From CAZMOK01 sp964567785 (GTDB lineage: Bacteria > Bacteroidota > Bacteroidia > Bacteroidales > JAGOPY01), in NCBI GenBank assembly GCA_964567785.1, contig CAZMOK010000033.1, forward strand, positions 1 to 29,851: 29,851 bases of DNA, given 5' to 3'. This document shows, piece by piece, positions 15,303-22,866 of the stretch (position 1 is its first letter; each line of letters opens with the position of its first letter). The translations under genes and the position numbers were made by a program. Below the pieces are notes generated by a model that did no database searches, had not been told where the DNA came from, and saw only the letters and a program-made list of their open reading frames with translations.

Positions 15303-16565
15303 TCATATCTCTTTCGTGAAATCTACCAGCAGCCTGAACAGTCCTTCGTATCCGTTTAGCGGCAGTTTTTCCGGATTGTCTTCAGGACTGTGGTATTCAT
15401 TGAAAACTTTACTTCGTGAATATATGAAGAAAGAGGGAACCCCCTTTTCGTAAAACGGGCAATGGTCACTGTTACAAGACTCTCCGCGCGATTTGACCTC
15501 CTTCAGGTAACCTTGCTTCTCATTGATTTGCTTTAGCAGGGAAAACTCCTCTTCAAGTACGGAGCCATTCACAACTGTGATACCCTCATCACCGGTACCA
15601 ACCATATCGAGATTAATCAACATCTTGATCTTTTCGAGCGGCAGCAGGGGATTGTTTGCAAAATAGAGTGAGCCTTCCAGCCCGATCTCCTCTCCGCCGA
15701 ATGCTATAAAGGCAATGGAACAACCGGGCCTGTTCTCTTCCTGTGAGAAGTGGCGGGCCAGGTCGGTGATCATGGCCGTACCGCTGGCATTGTCGTTGGC
15801 CCCGGGAAAATAAGTGTCTTTGCCCATTCTTCCCAGGTGATCGTAATGTGCTGTGAATACAATGAAAGAGTCGGGTTGCGAAGTCCCTCGTATAAATCCC
15901 GCTACATTCCGTGTGCTGTATGACGGTTCATACTCTGTATCGACATTCACCGTGATCAGTCCCGATTTCTTATTGATCTTGTCGGACCTGATGATGACCA
16001 GGCAGTGTTCTCCGGGCATCCTGCCGTTAGAGACATGCCACCACATATTTTTGCCGGAGTCCCTGACTATGACAGCCCCCGGGGTTGTGTAGGGAAAGTC
16101 TTCTTCCAGTTCTTTTATGCCCTGCTTTGTGACCGGGAAGTATGTATCCGACGGAGGATTTGTGTGCCTGACAGTATCATCCTCCGGTCTTACATCCCAG
16201 TAAACCGGAAAGGTTCCGTGCAAAGTGGGGGAGGAACTGGCCACGAGGAATTCAGTGCCGGGTGCCAGTTTTTCGTTGTCGACCCTCACTGATACGTCCC
16301 CGTTAAGTATGTTGATGTTTACGTTGAACTCCTGGAACCAGCTTCCGTTGAATTGATCAAGCCCGTTCCTGTCGAACTCTTTTGCTATATACTTCGCCGA
16401 TTTCAGGTCACCCTGCTTGTAATAGCCCCTTCCATGAAAAGAGGGTGAGCATAATTTCGAGATCAACTCCCCGGCATAATCAACGTCCTGCGCCCCGGCC
16501 CAAAAGCCCGGAAATACCAATAGGATTAAATATACTGCACGGTGTCTTATGAACAAAAAGGGCAT
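15303..16565 (-). CDS. exported M28-family zinc metallopeptidase
   Basis: The start at 16565 gives 420 residues with a signal peptide (RHRAVYLILLVFPGFWAGAQ, cleavage near 25) and overlaps the upstream stop as TAATG. A longer frame to 16631 would lose the signal. The M28 catalytic set is complete: His240 and Asp242 in TAHYDHLG, Asp258 in GANDNASGTA, Glu292/Glu293 in FGGEEIGLEGS, Asp320 in LINLDMVGTG and His392 in EYHSPEDN. Two zinc ions and a catalytic Glu are therefore expected. Residues about 90-215 hold an inserted PA-like domain. Relatives are aminopeptidases; a periplasmic role in peptide use is inferred. The link with rsmI looks positional rather than functional. Confidence 0.92.
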   Translation of the reverse strand: MPFLFIRHRAVYLILLVFPGFWAGAQDVDYAGELISKLCSPSFHGRGYYKQGDLKSAKYIAKEFDRNGLDQFNGSWFQEFNVNINILNGDVSVRVDNEKLAPGTEFLVASSSPTLHGTFPVYWDVRPEDDTVRHTNPPSDTYFPVTKQGIKELEEDFPYTTPGAVIVRDSGKNMWWHVSNGRMPGEHCLVIIRSDKINKKSGLITVNVDTEYEPSYSTRNVAGFIRGTSQPDSFIVFTAHYDHLGRMGKDTYFPGANDNASGTAMITDLARHFSQEENRPGCSIAFIAFGGEEIGLEGSLYFANNPLLPLEKIKMLINLDMVGTGDEGITVVNGSVLEEEFSLLKQINEKQGYLKEVKSRGESCNSDHCPFYEKGVPSFFIYSRSKVFNEYHSPEDNPEKLPLNGYEGLFRLLVDFTKEI

Positions 16566-17425
16566 TACGATTCGAATTTTTGTACGATCAGTGACTGCAG
16601 CTTCTTGAAAGGCTCCGACTTGCGATCCCACTGATAGTTCCCGGCATACTTTTCCAGCTCTTCCCGGCAGCCGTTAAGGTTTGTACATTCATCCAGGTTA
16701 TCGATGGCCTTGTTGTATTCCCCCATTTTACCCCTGAAAAGCTCATTTATGAAAAGGAATTTTTCATTGATCCCGATAGCCTTTTTAAGTGAAGTAAGGC
16801 TTTTTTTCTGGATCTTGTCGGCCAGCCTGGGCTTGTCTTCTTTTATCAGTTTATCGGCCAGGGTTTCGGAAGGTTCGGATATCTTCTCCTTCGTGGATTT
16901 GTTTTCTGCCGGTTGGGGCAGATCCTTTTTTGTTTCTGCCGGTTTCTTTTCTTTTTCAGGTTCTGTATTTACCGGTTCTGGCTTTTCTTTTTCTTTTTTT
17001 ATTTCAGAAGGGACCTCTGCAGGCTTATTCTCCTCAGCTTCCTTTATGGTTGTGCTGATTTCAGCAGGCTTTTTTTCTTCAGGCTCAGGTTCAACGGGAA
17101 GATCTTCTTTCTTTACCGGTTTCTTTTCCTGTGGTTCTGCCGGTCCATGGGTATTTTTGATCGCAGGCTTTTCTTCTGAAACGGATGGGCTCTCTGTACC
17201 CTTTCTTTCTTCTTCTTTTTTTACGGCTTCTTTCAAATCTTTGTGAAGCGATGAATTTTCCTTGTTAAGGGCATACAGATATTCATAAAACTCCCGGGTG
17301 TACGACATGATGATATCCAGCTCTATTTGAGGTATCCTTTTGTCGTGCTCAAGTATCACTTCAAGTTGTTCGTTGATGGCTTGCAATTGCTCCGAAATGG
17401 CTTTTTTCAGGAAATCCTTGTCCAT
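16565..17425 (-). CDS. charged-linker protein with a conserved Bacteroidota C-terminal helical domain
   Basis: The 286-residue protein has no signal peptide or membrane segment and so is cytoplasmic. Residues 1-70 are helical (KKAISEQLQAINEQLEVILEH, then IIMSYTREFYEYLYALNKEN). Residues about 70-190 are a low-complexity Lys/Glu/Pro linker with repeated E-KKP-E steps. Residues about 208-286 (SLTSLKKAIGINEKFLFINE, then LFRGKMGEYNKAIDNLDECT) form the KAIGINEKFLFINELF domain that I recall at the ends of many Bacteroidota proteins of unknown function. It looks like a tether joining two helical modules. It is the first gene of an operon with the M28 peptidase and rsmI. The long antisense frame opposite the linker is a product of its biased codons. 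Confidence 0.8.
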   Translation of the reverse strand: MDKDFLKKAISEQLQAINEQLEVILEHDKRIPQIELDIIMSYTREFYEYLYALNKENSSLHKDLKEAVKKEEERKGTESPSVSEEKPAIKNTHGPAEPQEKKPVKKEDLPVEPEPEEKKPAEISTTIKEAEENKPAEVPSEIKKEKEKPEPVNTEPEKEKKPAETKKDLPQPAENKSTKEKISEPSETLADKLIKEDKPRLADKIQKKSLTSLKKAIGINEKFLFINELFRGKMGEYNKAIDNLDECTNLNGCREELEKYAGNYQWDRKSEPFKKLQSLIVQKFES

Positions 17426-17461
17426 ATTTTTACCGGGTCTCTGTTGTGGGTGTTTAATTCT

Positions 17462-17469
17462 TAAATTTG
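17462..17469 (+). promoter_or_regulatory. -7 box (TAAATTTG) for tdk
   Basis: TAAATTTG matches TAnnTTTG exactly and lies about 115 bases before the tdk ATG, implying a leader of roughly 105 bases. The divergent box TACTTTTA (minus strand, 17478-17485; one mismatch) could drive the 17425 operon, so the two promoters would be interleaved. Confidence 0.45.
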
Positions 17470-17583
17470 TAATCCTATAAAAGTATGAAGTTTATAGAGG
17501 TTTAACCTGAAAAACCCGTATTTATTATTAACAGGGATTTAATAAGCAGACAGGGCGCTGCATGATTTAATTTATAATTTACA

Positions 17584-18174
17584 ATGCCTGAGCAGATATT
17601 GGAGAATAAATCGGACGGCCGCGAAAGCGGCTGGATTGAGGTCATTTGCGGCAGCATGTTCTCAGGCAAGACCGAAGAGCTGATCAGGAGGCTTAAAAGG
17701 GCACAGATAGCCAGGCTGAAGGTTGAGATCTTCAAGCCTGTTATTGATAAAAGGTATGACGAGGTGGAAGTTGTGTCGCACGATGAATCTTCCATCCATA
17801 GTACCCCGGTCCACACCTCCTCTCAGATTTTGCTTTATGCTAACGACTTTGATGTGGTAGGCATTGATGAGGCCCAGTTCTTCGATGACCAGCTTGCGGA
17901 AGTGTGCAGCCGGTTAGCTGATATGGGGATGAGGGTGATAGTGGCGGGCCTCGACATGGATTACACAGGCAAGCCTTTTGGCCCTATACCCGCATTGCTT
18001 GCCGTTGCCGAGTACGTTGACAAGCTCCATGCCATCTGCATGAAATGCGGCAAGCTTGCGCAGTATTCGCACAGGGTGGTGGATGATGAGTCGCTGGTAA
18101 TGCTTGGTGAAAAGGATGTTTACCAGCCATTATGCCGCAGGTGTTTCGTGAAGGAAATCAAGAAATCGAAATGA
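17584..18174 (+). CDS. tdk: thymidine kinase
   Basis: The enzyme phosphorylates thymidine to dTMP with ATP (pyrimidine salvage). The 196-residue protein is a type II (TK1-like) kinase: P-loop GSMFSGKT at 23-30, DEAQFF at 95-100 with Glu96 as the general base, the lasso region YTGKPFGPIPALLAVAEYV (about 127-145), and a structural zinc site from Cys152, Cys155, Cys184 and Cys187 (MKCGK and CRRCF). A roughly 18-residue N-terminal extension precedes the first beta strand. The ATG has no clear ribosome site, common in Bacteroidota. It is followed after 61 bases by a separately promoted cyclophilin gene. Confidence 0.95.
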   Translation: MPEQILENKSDGRESGWIEVICGSMFSGKTEELIRRLKRAQIARLKVEIFKPVIDKRYDEVEVVSHDESSIHSTPVHTSSQILLYANDFDVVGIDEAQFFDDQLAEVCSRLADMGMRVIVAGLDMDYTGKPFGPIPALLAVAEYVDKLHAICMKCGKLAQYSHRVVDDESLVMLGEKDVYQPLCRRCFVKEIKKSK

Positions 18175-18196
18175 TAAGCGCTTCGCCTTAATTTTT

Positions 18197-18204
18197 TACT
18201 TTTG
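18197..18204 (+). promoter_or_regulatory. -7 box (TACTTTTG) for the cyclophilin gene
   Basis: TACTTTTG is an exact TAnnTTTG match, 32 bases before the ATG at 18236 and just after a T-run that follows tdk. Confidence 0.6.
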
Positions 18205-18235
18205 CAAATCCTGACAATCAAAAAAAAACAGATCA

Positions 18236-18871
18236 ATGAAGAAGATAGCATTATCCATAACAGCCATTTTTCTGGCACTAAACTTTTCATTAATGGCGCA
18301 GAGCGGAAACGAAACACTTGTCCTTATTAAGACAGATTATGGTGATATGACCGCCATGCTTTATAACGATACTCCCAAGCACAGGGACAACTTCATCAAA
18401 CTGATCAAGGATGGCTGGTATGAAGGATCGGAATTTCACAGGGTGATAAACGGGTTCATGATCCAGGGAGGCTCATCAGGTGACGGGCAGCAGGATCCCG
18501 GTTATACGATCGAAGCGGAGATCCGTCCCGGTCATTTTCACAAAAGAGGCGCTCTCGCAGCAGCCCGCCAGGGCGATCGGGTAAACCCTGAAAAACGCTC
18601 CTCCGGAAGCCAGTTCTATATAGTACAGGGAAGTGTCTTGAATGACCAGATTCTCGACCAGTATGAAGAGCGTCTGCAAACAGAATTCAGCGAAGAGCAG
18701 AGGCAGGCTTATAAAACGGTTGGGGGTGCACCCCATCTCGATGGGGCATACACGGTGTTCGGGGAAGTCATTTCCGGTTTCGAAGTGATCGACAAGATAG
18801 CCAATGTTGTTACAAACCAGAGGGACAAGCCTATCAAGGAAGTCTCCATGTCGATAGAGATCCTTGAGTAA
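18236..18871 (+). CDS. exported cyclophilin-type peptidyl-prolyl isomerase
   Basis: The enzyme speeds cis-trans isomerisation of prolyl bonds. The 211-residue protein has a signal peptide (MKKIALSITAIFLALNFSLMAQ), so it works in the periplasm. Cyclophilin signatures are FHRVINGFMIQGG (67-79, with catalytic Arg69), SSGSQFYIVQG (122-132) and LDGAYTVFGEVISG (168-181). An insertion of about 30 charged residues (LNDQILDQYEERLQTEFSEE, residues 135-154 and on to about 160) separates the second and third signatures. Its ATG is 61 bases after tdk, and pheS follows 30 bases after its stop in the same direction, so transcription may continue into pheS. Confidence 0.93.
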   Translation: MKKIALSITAIFLALNFSLMAQSGNETLVLIKTDYGDMTAMLYNDTPKHRDNFIKLIKDGWYEGSEFHRVINGFMIQGGSSGDGQQDPGYTIEAEIRPGHFHKRGALAAARQGDRVNPEKRSSGSQFYIVQGSVLNDQILDQYEERLQTEFSEEQRQAYKTVGGAPHLDGAYTVFGEVISGFEVIDKIANVVTNQRDKPIKEVSMSIEILE

Positions 18872-18901
18872 AAATTTATTCTGGCAGTCAGGCCGGTTTT
18901 T

Positions 18902-19924
18902 ATGAAAGATCAGATAGAAAAAACAAGGAAGGAAATTGAAGCCTTTGAGGCAAAGACCTCTGAAGAGGTTGAGCAGTTCAGACTGAAGTACCTTAGCAAA
19001 AAAGGACTTATCCCGGGGCTGTTCGAGGAGTTTAAAAAAATATCCTCTGAAGAGAAGAGGGAGTTTGGTAAGGTCCTCAACCAGCTTAAGAATTTTGCCC
19101 AGGAGAAGTTCAATGAGATGCAGCAGGCTGTTAAGTCGGAGAGATCAGAGGAAGGCAGCAGTCAGGACCTTACCTTGCCGGCCAACTACATAAAGCTGGG
19201 GAGCCGGCATCCCATTTCCATCGTCAGGAACCAGATCGTGGATATCTTCGGGCACATTGGTTTTACTATTGCCGAAGGGCCGGAGATAGAAGACGACTGG
19301 CACAATTTTACTGCGCTGAACTTTGTTCCCGAGCACCCTGCCAGGGACATGCAGGACACTTTTTTCATTGATGCGGACCCTGACATTTTATTGCGCACAC
19401 ATACCTCTTCTGTACAGATCAGGGCCATGCAACAGCGAAAACCTCCTTTAAGGGAGATCTACCCGGGCAGAGTTTTCAGGAATGAGGCCATTTCAGCCCG
19501 GGCCCATTGCATTTTCCACCAGGTGGAGGGGCTTTATGTTGATGAGGATGTTTCACTGGCAGACTTGAAGCAGACGTTGTATTATTTTGCCAGGGAGATG
19601 TTTGGTGAAGGCACGGAGGTCAGGTTCAGGCCTAGCTATTTCCCGTTCACCGAGCCTTCGGCCGAGATGGACATCACCTGTTTTATCTGTGGAGGTAAAG
19701 GGTGTAAGATTTGCAAGCACACCGGCTGGGTGGAGATCCTCGGTTGCGGCATGGTCGATCCGGCGGTGTTGGAAAACTGTGATATCGATAGTGAGAGGTA
19801 TACCGGTTTTGCTTTTGGCATGGGCATAGAGCGTATAACCATGCTCAAGTACCAGATTGATGACATAAGGTTATTTTTCGAGAATGATGTCAGGTTTTTG
19901 AAGCAGTTTAAGAGTGCTTTTTAA
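18902..19924 (+). CDS. pheS: phenylalanyl-tRNA synthetase alpha subunit
   Basis: With PheT this forms the heterotetramer that charges tRNA-Phe. The 340-residue protein has the N-terminal tRNA-binding coiled coil (1 to about 85), motif 1 region QIVDIFGHIGFTIAEGPEIE, motif 2 (GRVFRNEAISARAHCIFHQV at 189-208), FPFTEPSAEMD (247-257) and motif 3 (GFAFGMGIERITML at 302-315). A CX2CX4CX2C cluster at Cys260, 263, 268 and 271, inserted before WVEILGCGMV, is absent from the E. coli and Thermus enzymes as I recall them and may bind zinc. pheT is not next to it: a palindrome begins 14 bases after the stop and the next gene is convergent. Confidence 0.96.
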   Translation: MKDQIEKTRKEIEAFEAKTSEEVEQFRLKYLSKKGLIPGLFEEFKKISSEEKREFGKVLNQLKNFAQEKFNEMQQAVKSERSEEGSSQDLTLPANYIKLGSRHPISIVRNQIVDIFGHIGFTIAEGPEIEDDWHNFTALNFVPEHPARDMQDTFFIDADPDILLRTHTSSVQIRAMQQRKPPLREIYPGRVFRNEAISARAHCIFHQVEGLYVDEDVSLADLKQTLYYFAREMFGEGTEVRFRPSYFPFTEPSAEMDITCFICGGKGCKICKHTGWVEILGCGMVDPAVLENCDIDSERYTGFAFGMGIERITMLKYQIDDIRLFFENDVRFLKQFKSAF

Positions 19925-19938
19925 TTTTTTTGTTCTTC

Positions 19939-19972
19939 TTTTTACTCAGTGACTATAGTTACTGAGTAAAAA
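19939..19972. repeat. palindrome copy 1, just after pheS
   Basis: This is a 34-bp dyad centred between 19955 and 19956 with only one mispair (19951/19960, G opposite T, which still pairs in RNA). Each arm reads TTTTTACTCAGT then GACTA or the equivalent. The inner 24 bases (19944-19967) match 20160-20183 at 23 of 24 positions. Neither strand has a T-tract after the stem, so a standard intrinsic terminator is doubtful. Confidence 0.85.
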
Positions 19973-20156
19973 AAGTGTTATAATCAATTCCCTAAGTTCA
20001 CACCCAACCTGAAACCTGCTTGAATAAAGGGTTTTCTAAGAAAATTATGCAAAAAAATAGATGTTGCTTTTGTTTTGAAAAAGTGCATTCAATCAGAAAA
20101 GATGTTGTAAATGTGCATATGATTGGATACCAGTTGTATACGTGTATAAAAAATTT

Positions 20157-20186
20157 CTCACTCAGTGACTATAGTCACTGAGTGAG
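20157..20186. repeat. palindrome copy 2, perfect 30-bp dyad at the 3' end of the convergent gene
   Basis: All 15 base pairs match; each arm reads CTCACTCAGTGACTA. It encodes the last seven codons and the TGA of the minus-strand gene at 20162-20626. Its 24-bp core lies exactly 216 bases from that of copy 1. The 184 bases between the copies are AT-rich, with no gene that I can support. Confidence 0.9.
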
Positions 20187-20626
20187 TTATTATTTTCCAA
20201 TAAATGCAGTTCCAGGTCAGAAGTAATCCGGTCGTATACCTTCAGCTTTTCCCTCTCAATTTTTGCAGCCATAAGGACTTTTTCTGTTTTACGAATTTTA
20301 GAGAGCAGGAACTCAAGCCTTGAAGTGGCTATTAATTCATCTGAAACGAGGAAAAAATCAAAATTCTTTAGCTTGGGAAGCAGCTTGCCATCCGGATGAT
20401 GGTTAGAGATCAGCATAAAGTTTTTCCTCTCTTCCTGGTTATAACACTGAAAGAATGAATACAATCTGTCGGTATGATCGGGAGAAGTGAAGTCTGACAC
20501 CCTTTTGAGCGACAAGCCCAGCGAACTGTTCAGGTTAAATGCCATCTTATAATCCTTCAAATGGCAGGCTATACCGATAAAGGTAAAATCTGGTGCATGT
20601 TCCGGTGATAGCTTAAGCTTTTTCAT
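20162..20626 (-). CDS. small Bacteroidota-specific protein, resembles the IPExxxVDY family
   Basis: The 154-residue protein is probably cytoplasmic, as no signal or membrane segment is visible. The segment FTFIGIACHLKDYKMAFNLN, followed by SSLGLSLKR, resembles small Bacteroidota proteins annotated as IPExxxVDY family (G-I-x3-L-KDY-x-x-x-x-LN-x-x-LGL). The central FMLISNH and NFDFFLVSDE also fit. I do not see the naming motif itself, so the family name is tentative, and its function is unknown. The C-terminal helix (LSKIRKTEKVLMAAKIEREK) ends in SLSDYSH, which is encoded wholly by a perfect palindrome. The element has therefore supplied the end of the protein and its stop codon. Confidence 0.75.
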   Translation of the reverse strand: MKKLKLSPEHAPDFTFIGIACHLKDYKMAFNLNSSLGLSLKRVSDFTSPDHTDRLYSFFQCYNQEERKNFMLISNHHPDGKLLPKLKNFDFFLVSDELIATSRLEFLLSKIRKTEKVLMAAKIEREKLKVYDRITSDLELHLLENNNSLSDYSH

Positions 20627-20720
20627 ATATGGGTGTTCGGGTCCTCCTGCGCTTTGCTATGGAGGATAAAATGTTTGAGTGTTCGCGTGTCAGTAATAAC
20701 TCCTTTGTACATTATAAAAC

Positions 20721-20744
20721 GTAAATTGTAAACTGTAAATTATT
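20721..20744 (-). repeat. 7-bp degenerate tandem tract, TTTACnn family (copy 3)
   Basis: On the minus strand, starting at the GH97 stop, the sequence reads AATAATTTACAGTTTACA then ATTTAC. It is a shorter, diverged member of the tracts at 4530-4562 and 24631-24663, in the same orientation relative to the preceding gene. Confidence 0.65.
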
Positions 20745-22737
20745 TTGCCGGAACTATCCGGATGGCTTGTCCACCGCCCTTTGCAAGGCGCACTTCAAGG
20801 GTGTCTGCCGAGGTAACTTTCAATTCCCTGATCTCAACATCGTAAGGTTCGGTTTCCCAATCGGCAGAAGGCCCGTCAGCATAAACAGTGACTTTGTAAT
20901 CCGTATCATCTTTCAGGAAATCCAGGGAAAACTCAAAATTCCTGCTATTTTCGTCGGTTATGCTGCCGATGTACCATTCATCATCCGCCCTGCGCGCGAT
21001 AGTTACATAATCCCCTATTTTACCATTGAGGACGCGGGTTTCGTCCCAGTCAACAGGGACATCCTTAATAAATTGGAAGGCCGGATTACCTTCATAATTT
21101 TCAGGTAGGTCGGCGGCCATCTGAAGGGGGCTGTAAAGAACCACAAAGAGGGCCAGCTCTTTTGCAACTGTGCTTTGTACCCGTTCTTTTTCCTTATAAT
21201 CATTGAACAACACTTCGAATATTCCCGGTGTATAATCCAGCGGACCTGCAAGCATCCTTGTGAATGGCAGTATGGTTGTATGATCAGGGGGATTGCCTTC
21301 GCTCCAGGCATTGTATTCCTGCCCCCTCACCCCTTCACGTGTCATCATATTCGGGTAAGTCCTCCTGGTACCGGTGGGCTTGATTGGTTCATGTGCGTCG
21401 ATCATGATCTTCCGCGCTGCGGCTTTTTCCACAACCATACGGTAGTGGTTCACCATCCATTGACCATGATGATAATAACCTTCGGGCTTCATCTTGCCTG
21501 CATAACCGGTTTTGATCGCCCTTATTCCAAGATCCCGGTAAAGGTCCATAGCCTCGTCGATGTATTTTTCATAGACTGGTACATTAGCGCCGGTCTCGTG
21601 ATGGCCTATCAGGTAAACTCCTTTTTCCTTTGCATAGGCAGCCACTTTTTCAAGATCAAAATCTTCGTACGGGGTTATGAAATCAAACGAATTTGCTTCC
21701 AGCCAGCTTTCCCAGCCTTTGTTCCAGCCTTCTACAAGTACACCCGGGATATCATTTTCTCCAGCAAAATCAATATATTTTATTGTCCTTTCGGTGGTTG
21801 CTCCGTGCCTGGGACCACTGTGCCAGGTATACTTATCGATATGCATTCCCCACCAGATACCAATGTATTTCATGGGCTTGATCCACGAAACATCTTCCCA
21901 GTCGCAGGGTTCGTTCAGGTTCAGGATGAGGCCCGATTCTATGAGACTGCCCGGTGTTTCAGCAACCTGAATGGTTCGCCAGGGGGATTGGTGAGGTATG
22001 CCAGCTTTAACCCCGATGCCATCAGGCCAGGGAACAAGCTGGCTTTTCAATGTAGCTGTTCCTTCTTCATCCCTTTTTAATGTCATACCTGCAAAATCGG
22101 TCAGGTTTGCCTCGTGCAGCGAGATATAAAGACTGTCATGAAGCTCTATTGTCACAGGTGTGTTGGCTGAATCGATCCCGCTGACAGGAGTGTTCCGGTA
22201 GAGGTGTTCATAGCTGTTGTAATCTCCGGGGGTCCACCAGGCGCTGTGGTCATCATTGAAGCGAAACCTGGTGAGTTCATCTTGGATCAACAGGGTGTCA
22301 AGGCCTGAATCTTCAGGAAAAACATACCTGAACCCAAGTCCGTCATCAAAAACCCTGAACTCAATGTCCAGCTTTCTTCCCGGTTCGCCTTTTTCCTTCA
22401 GGCTGAAATAATTGCGGTTATATCTTTCCCTGAAGGATGACGATTCACCCCAAGCAGGTTCCCATCTCCTGTTTTCTGAGGATATCATGACCTCATCAAT
22501 CATGAAGTTGCCATTCAAAGACGGTCCATCGGCAAGCTCAAAGCCCATTTCGGATCTTTCAATAACTATAGAATCATTGAAAGTAACTTCATAAAAAGGC
22601 TTACCGTCGTCAAGGAGGAAGAAGGCCTTGATGTCACCGTCAGGTGATGTTATTTCATATCTTTCAGTCATACTTGTGCAGGAGGCCATGAGCAAGAGTA
22701 TCAAGCTCCCCAGGCCAAAAACAAAACGTATATTCAT
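20740..22737 (-). CDS. glycoside hydrolase family 97 lipoprotein (alpha-glucosidase-like)
   Basis: GH97 enzymes remove alpha-linked glucose or galactose; SusB is the best-known member. The 665-residue protein has a lipoprotein signal (LILLLMASC, Cys20), an N-terminal beta-sandwich (about 30-285), a catalytic barrel (about 286-560) and a C-terminal beta domain. In the barrel, IDAHEPIKPTGTRRTYPN (446-463; Glu450) and RGQEYNAW (471-478; Glu474) followed by PDHTTILPFTRMLAGPLDYTPG match the inverting, SusB-like branch. The segment IRAIKTGY (405-412) has Gly where, as I recall, retaining alpha-galactosidases carry their Asp nucleophile. No SusC/SusD pair is in view, so it is not part of a visible utilisation locus. 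Confidence 0.92.
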   Translation of the reverse strand: MNIRFVFGLGSLILLLMASCTSMTERYEITSPDGDIKAFFLLDDGKPFYEVTFNDSIVIERSEMGFELADGPSLNGNFMIDEVMISSENRRWEPAWGESSSFRERYNRNYFSLKEKGEPGRKLDIEFRVFDDGLGFRYVFPEDSGLDTLLIQDELTRFRFNDDHSAWWTPGDYNSYEHLYRNTPVSGIDSANTPVTIELHDSLYISLHEANLTDFAGMTLKRDEEGTATLKSQLVPWPDGIGVKAGIPHQSPWRTIQVAETPGSLIESGLILNLNEPCDWEDVSWIKPMKYIGIWWGMHIDKYTWHSGPRHGATTERTIKYIDFAGENDIPGVLVEGWNKGWESWLEANSFDFITPYEDFDLEKVAAYAKEKGVYLIGHHETGANVPVYEKYIDEAMDLYRDLGIRAIKTGYAGKMKPEGYYHHGQWMVNHYRMVVEKAAARKIMIDAHEPIKPTGTRRTYPNMMTREGVRGQEYNAWSEGNPPDHTTILPFTRMLAGPLDYTPGIFEVLFNDYKEKERVQSTVAKELALFVVLYSPLQMAADLPENYEGNPAFQFIKDVPVDWDETRVLNGKIGDYVTIARRADDEWYIGSITDENSRNFEFSLDFLKDDTDYKVTVYADGPSADWETEPYDVEIRELKVTSADTLEVRLAKGGGQAIRIVPAK

Positions 22738-22750
22738 ATTTCCAAAATCA

Positions 22751-22792
22751 AATATCTAAATCTTAAATCCTACATCCTACATCTTATTTCTT
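22751..22792. repeat. 7-bp degenerate tandem tract (AAATCTT family)
   Basis: Six consecutive 7-base units lie between GH97 and the transglutaminase gene: AATATCT, AAATCTT, AAATCCT, ACATCCT, ACATCTT, ATTTCTT. Just beyond, CCCGC (22798-22802) and GCGGG (22811-22815) can form a 5-bp stem. Confidence 0.75.
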
Positions 22793-22866
22793 TAACCCCC
22801 GCACCAAACAGCGGGAGAGATCAAGAACCCCGTACAATCTCCTCACAAATTAAACACTTAACACTC

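Noticed and set aside
16704..17246. 180-codon Ser/Phe-rich open frame on the plus strand
   Set aside because: It is antisense to the Lys/Glu-rich linker; biased codons opposite the linker keep the frame free of stops.
19939..19972. ordinary intrinsic terminator for pheS
   Set aside because: The stem is strong but is followed by A-rich, not T-rich, sequence on the plus strand, and the core is duplicated 216 bp away, so I list it as a repeat.
21175..22080. 301-codon open frame on the plus strand
   Set aside because: It is antisense to the GH97 catalytic domain, whose motifs are intact; the translation is rich in Cys, His and Phe without pattern.
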